DNA of 64,000 nt from Lolium rigidum (taxonomy: Eukaryota > Streptophyta > Magnoliopsida > Poales > Poaceae). A program made the position numbers and the translations under genes. The stretch is from the NCBI RefSeq assembly GCF_022539505.1, contig NC_061514.1, forward strand, positions 251,398,124 through 251,462,123, read 5' to 3'. Position 1 is the first letter of the stretch. Each line of letters opens with the position of its first letter. Below the pieces are notes generated by a model, which did no database searches, was not told the origin of the DNA, and worked only from the letters and a program-made list of their open reading frames with translations. Shown here one piece after another: positions 57,056 to 64,000 of the stretch.

Positions 57056-59254
57056 ATGGGCAAGAAGAAGATCTCCACTCTTGCTACTAGTGCTGCGAGC
57101 AGCGGCGCCGCCGCCAGATCTTCTCCAAACCCTCTGAAAAGGAGCGCCTCCCACTCTCCTCCTCTAGCTCCGGCGCCGCCAGCGCCATCAAGCTCTGTTG
57201 CTGGATCCATCCCCGGCGATTGGCCTGCTTCCACCACCACGAAGCGTGATGAGAAGAAGGCGAAAAGCCTCGGATATATTCCTTCTGAAGAGGGGAATGT
57301 TATTCTCCCAGGTGCGATTTCACGGCCTAATCCCCCTGCTGGTTTTACCGTGATGTTCTTATCTTTTTTGCATCGAGGTCTTTCGCTACCTGCCCACAAA
57401 TTCCTTCAGCATTTTCTCCGAGTATACGAGATCCAACTATGGCAGTTAACTCCCAATTCAATCCTCCATCTTGCTATCTTTATAACTTTATGCGAATCAT
57501 TCCTGGGCATCGAAACACACTTTGGCCTATGGAAGAAAATCTTCTTCGTGAAAAGGTACAATAGCAGTGGCGGTTCCTTCGTCATCGGCGGAGTTGGTTT
57601 CGTTGCTCGTAAAGAAGTTAATTACTTCAATTTCCCGATGAGGGAGTCTGTGCAAGGATGGAGGCTGAAGTGGTTCTATATTAGAGATTCTCCAACAGTT
57701 GAACTCCAGCTTCCTCATTTTTCCGATGTCCTTGAATCCAAGCCTAAACAATCTTGGAAAAATACCCCCTTTCTCCCGACGAAAAACCAGCACTCGATAG
57801 GTTATTTGCCAGATTCCTTCGGATCAAGGAAGCCGATGGTCAAACCATGATAGGCACAGAGGTAGCCTCTGTGTTCTTAAGACGTCGAGTTCAACCGATC
57901 ATGGCCAGAGCCCACCCGATGTGGTTGTATTCGGGTCCCAGGGAGGAGACTAGGATAAATGCTGCCGAATTATCCGAAAAGAGCTACTTGACGAAGTCCG
58001 TCGTCTTACTCACTTCAGCCAGGAAGATTCGATTCCTCTCACATCTTCCCATGTACCTTTTGACGTTGATCACCCGCCAACCGAGGTAATTTCTTTCTTT
58101 TACACTCTCATTGTGTTGTTTTTCTTGATAATCACGATCGCCATTGTACTTACTCGTTTTACCTTCGACAGAATCTCATAGATCCTGATTACTTGCAAGA
58201 CCTGCCGAACGATACTTCCGAGAGGGGAGACTCCTCAGTCCCCGTGAGATCTCATACTGAGGAAAATGCAAGCCCGGAAGCCGAACATGCTGATCCGATA
58301 AACCCTGAAGCCATCCTTATTGATCCCAAATCTGCACCCAATGATATTAGCGAGACAGCGGGATCAATGCACGATGACGACGCTGATCACGCTGCCTTTG
58401 TTGATGCAGCTGCGGAGGAGGCCGAGGCGCTGCCTTCGAAGAGGTCATCCGGCGGCTTTGCCGATGAAGATGATCTTTGGGATCTGTAAGTCCTTGCTTT
58501 TTCTTCGAAACCTACGTTTTTGCCTTTGTTATCCTCCATTTTGACTTCGTCAACTATTTACTTCTGCATTGGAGAAGACTTCATCGAGCCTCCACCCAAA
58601 AAGTCTAAAATCGGCGCTGCCCCGTCGAATCTTGCAGCTTCCGAGGCTTCGACCCCTGCTACAATCCCCACAGCCCAAATATCGACTGCTTCTTCTCTTT
58701 TTAAGGGGAAAAATATTCCTCCAGCTGCTGCTGCCGCAATTCCTCCTTCAGGAAAACCCGTAAGTCTTTTCTTTCTTTGAATCAATAGCTCTTCAAATAA
58801 GCCTCGAGTACTCATCCAATAAAACTCTTCCTTTAAGGACTTGCAAGCTGTTATATCTTCCTTGGAATCTTTCGCCTCCCAATACGCTTCTTTGGAGGTC
58901 GACAAGGCTCAGCTGCAGAAGGAGGTCGAGTCCTCTACCTCGAAATTGGAAGGCGCAATTAAAATTGTTGCCGAAGCTCGTGCAGAAATTGACGCTTTGA
59001 AAGGGGAACTGGGGGAGCTAAAGAGGAGGCTGAAGGACGAAGAAACAGCCAGGCTCACTGCCGAAGCTCGGGCGATGGAAAAGGATGATCTTCTTCGCCA
59101 ATCCTCTCCGGCTTTGCTCAGTAATCCTCTTTTTATGCGCTTCTCGTTTATTGTTTTTGCAAACATTGATTCTTTTGTTAATGCCTTTCTTCTCACCTCA
59201 TCCTTCTCAGGAGCTGCTGATATCCCTGCTGAGGCTCTGGACGAGGTCCCAAAT
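57056..59254 (+). pseudogene. N2 antisense gene (Transposase_28-like, multi-exon), cut by A1
   Basis: Starts MGKKKISTLATSAASSGAAA at 57056; a short upstream frame starting at ATG 57043 overlaps it. Exon 1 contains a Ser/Pro/Ala-rich lead, FTVMFLSFLHRGLSLPAHKF and QLWQLTPNSILHLAIFITLC, parallel to N1 exon 1. Frame breaks near 57755 and 57985. A GT..AG intron lies at about 58086-58171. The next exon (to about 58485) is acidic (HDDDADHAAFVDAAAEEAEA), a further exon reads EPPPKKSKIGAAPSNLAASE, then comes a coiled-coil exon from 58838 (LEVDKAQLQKEVESSTSKLE, EARAEIDALKGELGELKRRL). The final visible exon (ADIPAEALDEVPNY) is interrupted at 59254 by the Angela-like LTR. Confidence 0.72.
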
Positions 59255-61035
59255 TATAGGATAACGTAGCATAGAAAACAAAAATTTTCCTACCGCGAAC
59301 ACGCAATCCAAGCCAAGATGCAATCTAGAAGACGGTAGCAACGAGGGGGTATCGAGTCTCACCCTTGAAGAGATTCCAAAGCCTACAAGATGAGGCTCTT
59401 GTTGCTGCGGTAGACGTTCACTTGCCGCTTGCAAAAGCGCGTAGAAGATCTTGATCACGATCGGTTCCGGCGCCACGAACGGGCAGCACCTCCGTACTCG
59501 GTCACGGGTTCGGTTGTTGATGAAGACGACGTCCACCTCCCGTTCCGGCGGGCAGCGGAAGTAGTAGCTCCTCTTGAATCCGACGGCACGACGGCGTGGT
59601 GTCGGTGGCGGTGGAGAACTCCGGCGGAGCTTCGCTAAAGCACGCGGGAGCTATGGAGGAGAGGGGCGGCTAGGGTTTGGGAGGGGGTGGCCGGCCTCAA
59701 GGGGTGCGGCCAACTTGTGGCTTTGGTGTGGCCGGCCCCCTCCCCTATGCCCCTCATTATATAGGTGGATCCCCAAGAGTTGGTCTCCAAGTCTTCGAAT
59801 AAGACCCGAACCAAAAACCTTCCATAGAGAGGGGAAACCTAGCCTAGCTAGGACTCCCACCAAGGTGGGAGTTCCACCTCCCATATGGGGGGTGGCCGGC
59901 CCCCTAAGGGGAGTCCACTTGGGACTCCTCCCCCACTAGGGTTGGCCGGCCATGGAGGTGGAGTCCCATGTAGACTCCACCTTCCTTGGTGGTTTCTTCC
60001 GGACTTTTCTAGAACCTTCTAGAACCTTCCATAGAACCTTCCGCGACATTTTATTCACATAAAATAACATCCTATATATGAATCTTATTCTCCGGACCAT
60101 TCCGGAACTCCTCGTGATGTCCGGGATCTCATCCGGGACTCCAAACAAATATTCGAACTCCATTCCATATTCAAATACTACCATTTCAACATCCAACTTT
60201 AAGTGTGTCACCCTACGGTTCGTGAACTATGCGGACATGGTTGAGTACTCACTCCGACCAATAACCAATAGCGGGATCCGGGAGATCCATAATGGTTCCC
60301 ACATATTCAACGATGACTTTAGTGATCGAATGAACCATTCACATACAATACCAATTCCCTTTGTCTCGCGATATTTTACTTGTCCGAGGTTTGATCTTCG
60401 GTATCACTCTATACCTTGTTCAACCTCGTCTCCGACAAGTACTCTTTACTCGTACCGTGGTATGTGGTCTCTTATGAACTTATTCATATGCTTGCAAGAC
60501 ATTAGACGACATTCCACCGAGAGGGCCCAGAGTATATCTATCCAGTCATCGGGATGGACAAATCCCACTTGTTGATCCATATGCCTCAACTCATACTTTC
60601 CAGGATACTTAATCCCACCTTTATAACCACCCATTTACGCGGTGGCGTTTGGTGTAATCAAAGTACCTTTCCGGTATAAGTGATTTACATGATCTCATGG
60701 TCATAAGGACTAGGTAACTATGTATCGAAAGCTTATAGCAAATAACTTAATGACGAGATCTTATGCTACGCTTAATATGGGTGTATCCATTACATCATTC
60801 ATACAATGATATAACCTTGTTATTAATAACATCCAATGTTCATGATTATGAAACTAATCATCCATTAATCAACAAGCTAGTTAAGAGGCATACTAGGGAC
60901 TCTTTGTTGTTTACATATCACACATGTATCAATGTTTCGGTTAATACAATTATAGCATGGTATATAAACATTTATCATAAACATAAGATATATAATAACC
61001 ACTTTTATTATTGCCTCTTGGGCATATCTCCAACA
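59255..61035 (-). repeat. A1 3' LTR (about 1781 bp)
   Basis: Starts TGTTGGAGATATGCCC at 61035 and ends near TATCCTATA at 59255 (terminal CA apparently changed to TA). TATATAA at about 59757-59763 on the minus strand. The GC-rich block near 59640-59960 contains several CCGGCC palindromes. Confidence 0.88.
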
Positions 61036-61051
61036 GATCTCCCACTTGCAC
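61036..61051 (-). other. A1 polypurine tract
   Basis: GTGCAAGTGGGAGATC (minus) directly before the 3' LTR. Confidence 0.85.
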
Positions 61052-61056
61052 TAGAG

Positions 61057-61654
61057 TCAATAATCTAGATTACATTGTAAGGAACCTAACACCCATGGCA
61101 TTCGGTGTTGGTCATGCTTTGCCCTAGGGAGAGCTTTAGTCAACGGATCCGCTACATTCGGATCGGTGTGTACTTTGCAAATCTTTACTTCTCCATCTTC
61201 GATGTACTCGCGAATCGAGTGGTAACGCAGCTTGATATGCTTCAGCCTCTTGTGTGACATTGGTTCTTGTGCATTGGCGATGGCACCCATGTTGTCACAG
61301 TGTATGACTAGTGGGTCCAATGCACTAGGAACCACACCGAGCTCTACAATGAACCTCTTCATCCATACCGCTTCTGATGAAGCCTCTGAAGCCGCTATGT
61401 ACTCCGATTCTGTTGAAGACTTCGCCACCGTGCACTTCTTCGAGCTTGCCCAGCTCATCTGCGGCACCATTCAATATAAACACGTACCCGGATCGTGACT
61501 TAGAGTCATCGGGATCGGTGTTCCAACTTGCATCGGTGTAACTTGTTACAACGAGCTCTTGGTCACCTCCATAACAAAGAAACATATCCTTAGTTCTTTT
61601 CAAGTACTTCGGGATATTCTTGACCGCTGTCCCAGTGTTCCATTCCTGGATCAC
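61057..61654 (-). pseudogene. A1 RNase H
   Basis: Frame 61470-61057 reads SSKKCTVAKSSTESEYIAAS, DPLVIHCDNMGAIANAQEPM and VKICKVHTDPNVADPLTKAL, the copia RNase H of the BARE group. The upstream part (VVTSYTDASWNTDPDDSKSR, SGYVFILNGA) is in another frame of 61654-61325. At least one frame break. Confidence 0.85.
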
Positions 61655-62500
61655 TTTGATATCTGCTAGTCAAACTAACAACATGCGCTATATCCGGTCT
61701 TGTACATAGCATGGCATACATAATAGATCCTACTGCCGAAGCATAGGGGATCTGATTCATCCTTTCTCTTTCTTCTGCCGTAGCCGGTCCTTGAGTCTTA
61801 CTCAAGACCTTGCCCAGTAACATAGGTAAAAACCCTTTCTTACTTTCGTCCATTCTAAACTTCTTTAGAATCTTGTCCAGTATGTACTCCGTGATAGCCC
61901 TATTAGGCGTCTTGATCTATCTCTATAAATCTTGATGCCTAATATATATGATGCTTCACCAAGGTCTTTCATTGAAAAGCTGTTATTCAAATAACCTTTT
62001 ACACTTGCTTAATAGTTCTATATCATTCCCAATCAATAATATGTCATCTACATATAATATCGGGAATGCTACGGAGCTCCCACTCACTTTCTTGTAAATA
62101 CGAGGCCTCTCCATGACCTTGTATAAACCCGAAGTCTTTGATCACCTTATCAAAGCGTCGGTTCCAACTTCTTGATGCTTGGTTCGAGTCCATAGATTGA
62201 ACGCTGAAGTTTGCATACTTTGTCGGCATTTTTAGGATCGACAAAACCTTTGGGTTGTACCATATACAACTCTTCCTCAATGTCTCCATTAAGGAACGCC
62301 GTTTTGACATCCATACGCCAAATCTCATAATCGAAAAATGCAGCTATTGCTAACAAAATCCTTACAGATTTTAGCTTCGCTACGGGTGAGAAAGTCTCAT
62401 CGTAGTCAACTCCTTGAATTTGTCGGAAACCCTTTGCGACAAGTCGAGCTTTATAGACGATAATATTACCATCGGCATCTTGTTTTTCTTTTGAAGATCC
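61655..62500 (-). pseudogene. A1 reverse transcriptase
   Basis: Residues DVKTAFLNGDIEEELYMVQP (62356-62150 frame), SIYGL, and ILYVDDILLIG near 62030-62060 give the copia core with catalytic YVDD. Then KMPYASAVGSIMYAMLCTRP-like sequence in 61853-61590. Broken by several single-base changes. Confidence 0.85.
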
Positions 62501-62858
62501 ATTTATTCTCGACGACCTTTCGGCTATCGGGTAAGTCTACCAAATCCATACTTTGTTATCATACATGGATCCCATTTCGGATTTCATGGCTTCTTGCCAT
62601 TTGTTGGAATCTGGGCTCATCATCGCTTCTTCATACGTCGCAGGGTCCTCATCATTGTTATCCACAATCATGACATTTAGACAAGGATCATACCAATCAG
62701 GAGTGGCACGTTCCCTTGTCGATCTGCGAGATTCAGTAGTTTCCTCGTTCGAAGTTTCATGATCATTATCATTAGCTTCCTCTGTTGCCGATGTAGGCGG
62801 TACATGTACAACTTCCGGTCTCGCGCTACTGCGATCAACGAGTATAGATTCATTAATC
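62501..62858 (-). pseudogene. A1 integrase-to-polymerase linker
   Basis: Weakly coding region between integrase and reverse transcriptase, Ser/Asp/Thr-rich as in other BARE-type elements, with frame breaks. No motif of its own. Confidence 0.5.
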
Positions 62859-63572
62859 TCATCGAGTTCTACTTTTCTTCCGAGTCACTTCTTTAGTGAG
62901 AAATTCTTTCTCAAGAAAGGTTCCGTTCTTAGCAACAAAGATTTTGCCTTCGGATCTGTGATAGAAAGTGTACCCTATAGTTTCCTTAGGGTATCCTATG
63001 AAGACGCATTTCTCCGCTTTGGGTTCTAGCTTGTCCGGTTGTAACTTTTTTACATAGGCTTCGCAACCCCAAACTTTAAGGAACGACTGACTTAGGTTTC
63101 TTATTAAACCATAATTCATACGGTGTCGTTTCTACGGATTTTGATGGTGCTCTATTTAAAGTGAATGCGGCTGTTTCTAATGCATAACTCCAAAATGATA
63201 ACGGCAAATCAGTAAGAGACATCATAGAACGAACCATATCTAAGAGAGTTCGATTACGACGTTCGGACACACCGTTTCGTTGTGGTGTTCCCGGCGGTGT
63301 CAATTGTGAAAGTATTCCGCATTTGTTTAAATGCATGCCAAACTCATAACTCAGATATTCACCTCCACGATCAGATCGTAGAAATTTAATCTTCTTGTTA
63401 CGTTGTTTTTCTACTTCACTTTGGAATTCCTTAAACTTCTCAAAAGTTTCGGATTTATGTTTCATGAAATAGATATACCCATATCTACTCAGATCATCTG
63501 TGAAGGTTAGAACATAACGATAACCACCGCGCGATGCTACACTCATTGGTCCGCACACATCGGTATGTATGA
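62859..63572 (-). pseudogene. A1 integrase, N-terminally deleted
   Basis: Frame 63558-63076 begins at DVCGPMSVASRGGYRYVLTF, where the first catalytic Asp lies just at the junction, and reads KFLRSDRGGEYLSYEFGMHL and TPQRNGVSERRNRTLLDMVR. It continues in 63119-62859 with VWGCEAYVKKLQPDKLEPKA and FLEKEFLTK. The zinc-binding domain and everything upstream are missing at the junction with the 5' LTR. Confidence 0.9.
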
Positions 63573-64000
63573 TTTCCTACCGCGAACACGCAATCCAAGC
63601 CAAGATGCAATCTAGAAGACGGTAGCAACGAGGGGGTATCGAGTCTCACCCTTGAAGAGATTCCAAAGCCTACAAGATGAGGCTCTTGTTGCTGCGGTAG
63701 ACGTTCACTTGCCGCTTGCAAAAGCGCGTAGAAGATCTTGATCACGATCGGTTCCGGCGCCACGAACGGGCAGCACCTCCGTACTCGGTCACACGTTCGG
63801 TTGTTGATGAAGACGACGTCCACCTCCCGTTCCGGCGGGCAGCGGAAGTAGTAGCTCCTCTTGAATCCGACGGCACGACGGCGTGGTGTCGGTGGTGGTG
63901 GAGAACTCCGGCGGAGCTTCGCTAAAGCACGCGGGAGCTATGGAGGAGAGGGGGCGGCTAGGGTTTGGGAGGGGGTGGCCGGCCTCAAGGGGTGCGGCCA
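63573..64000 (-). repeat. A1 5' LTR, 3' portion (window ends inside it)
   Basis: Matches 59293-59721 with about three differences. It lacks the last roughly 40 bp of the LTR, which were removed by the same deletion that took gag and protease. Confidence 0.9.

Larger units (their letters stand above)
48786..59254 (-). mobile_element. N2: second Tat-type gypsy element (3' part), split by Y and A1
   Basis: LTR at 48786-49326, then internal sequence 49327-49565 and 56244-59254 with the same polypurine-like repeats and an antisense multi-exon gene as N1. By analogy with N1 the element runs on the minus strand and this is its 3' end; pol, gag and 5' LTR would lie past the window. Inserted in the C1 3' LTR (candidate duplication GTCCG). 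Confidence 0.8.
59255..64000 (-). mobile_element. A1: BARE/Angela-like Ty1/copia element, internally deleted, runs off the window
   Basis: 3' LTR 59255-61035, purine tract, RNase H, reverse transcriptase and part of integrase on the minus strand, then directly a second LTR from 63573. Gag, protease, primer site and the start of integrase are missing between integrase and the 5' LTR. LTR start TGTTGGAGATATGCCC and tract GTGCAAGTGGGAGATC are those of the BARE/Angela/WIS group. Inserted in the antisense gene of N2. Confidence 0.9.

Noticed and set aside
57056..58489. Possible host gene with introns on the plus strand
   Set aside because: The same domain and exon order occur in N1 between pol and LTR, and the surrounding sequence is N2 retrotransposon DNA, so it is an element gene.

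Overview
This window looks like intergenic DNA from a large grass genome, probably a Pooideae species (ryegrass/fescue, oat or Triticeae kin). The basis is the BARE/Angela-type copia LTR at the right end, the Athila-like LTRs starting TGATACGTC with tRNA-Asp type primer sites, and Tat-type gypsy elements carrying antisense genes. I find no convincing host gene. Almost everything is LTR retrotransposon, stacked by repeated insertion. A 100-N scaffold gap sits at 1585-1684.

Layout, left to right. 1-800: unassigned DNA. 803-1460: 3' end of a LINE (minus strand). 1685-6452: a minus-strand LTR element (called X1 here) that runs into the gap. 6655-7500: a Harbinger-like DNA element with a TTA target duplication. 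7501-9395: unassigned. 9396-22439: remains of an old plus-strand Tat-type gypsy polymerase (H1), split by a solo LTR (W, 9532-11035) and by element Z (13376-21525, minus). 22440 onward: a copia element (C1), interrupted by element X2 (27824-47910, plus), which holds a young Tat-type gypsy (N1, 29178-42152, minus). The C1 3' LTR is cut at 48785 by a second Tat-type element (N2). N2 is interrupted by element Y (49566-56243, plus) and by an Angela-like copia (A1, 59255 to beyond the window, minus).

Insertion order can be read from 5-bp target duplications: GTTAC for Z, CTAGG for X2, CATAT for N1, CAAGT for Y, and GTGGC/GTGAC for W. The deepest chain is H1, then C1, then X2, then N1 (four levels). 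A parallel chain is H1, C1, N2, then Y and A1. The 9396-9531 and 11036 segments of H1 join back into one reverse transcriptase reading when W is ignored, and the integrase joins across Z.

The most unusual content is the X/Y/Z group. These are non-autonomous elements without reverse transcriptase. Y and Z share LTRs, leader and 3' untranslated region but carry entirely different coding cassettes (an unknown 214-residue protein versus gag-protease), exchanged almost exactly between start and stop codons. X1 and X2 carry a third unknown protein of 441 residues with a C-terminal membrane segment, and share the Y/Z 3' region. All four repeat their polypurine-tract motif internally about 1.7-1.9 kb before the 3' LTR. 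N1 and N2 each carry an intron-containing gene antisense to pol, with a TATA box visible in N1; in N1 it has two tandem C-terminal modules.
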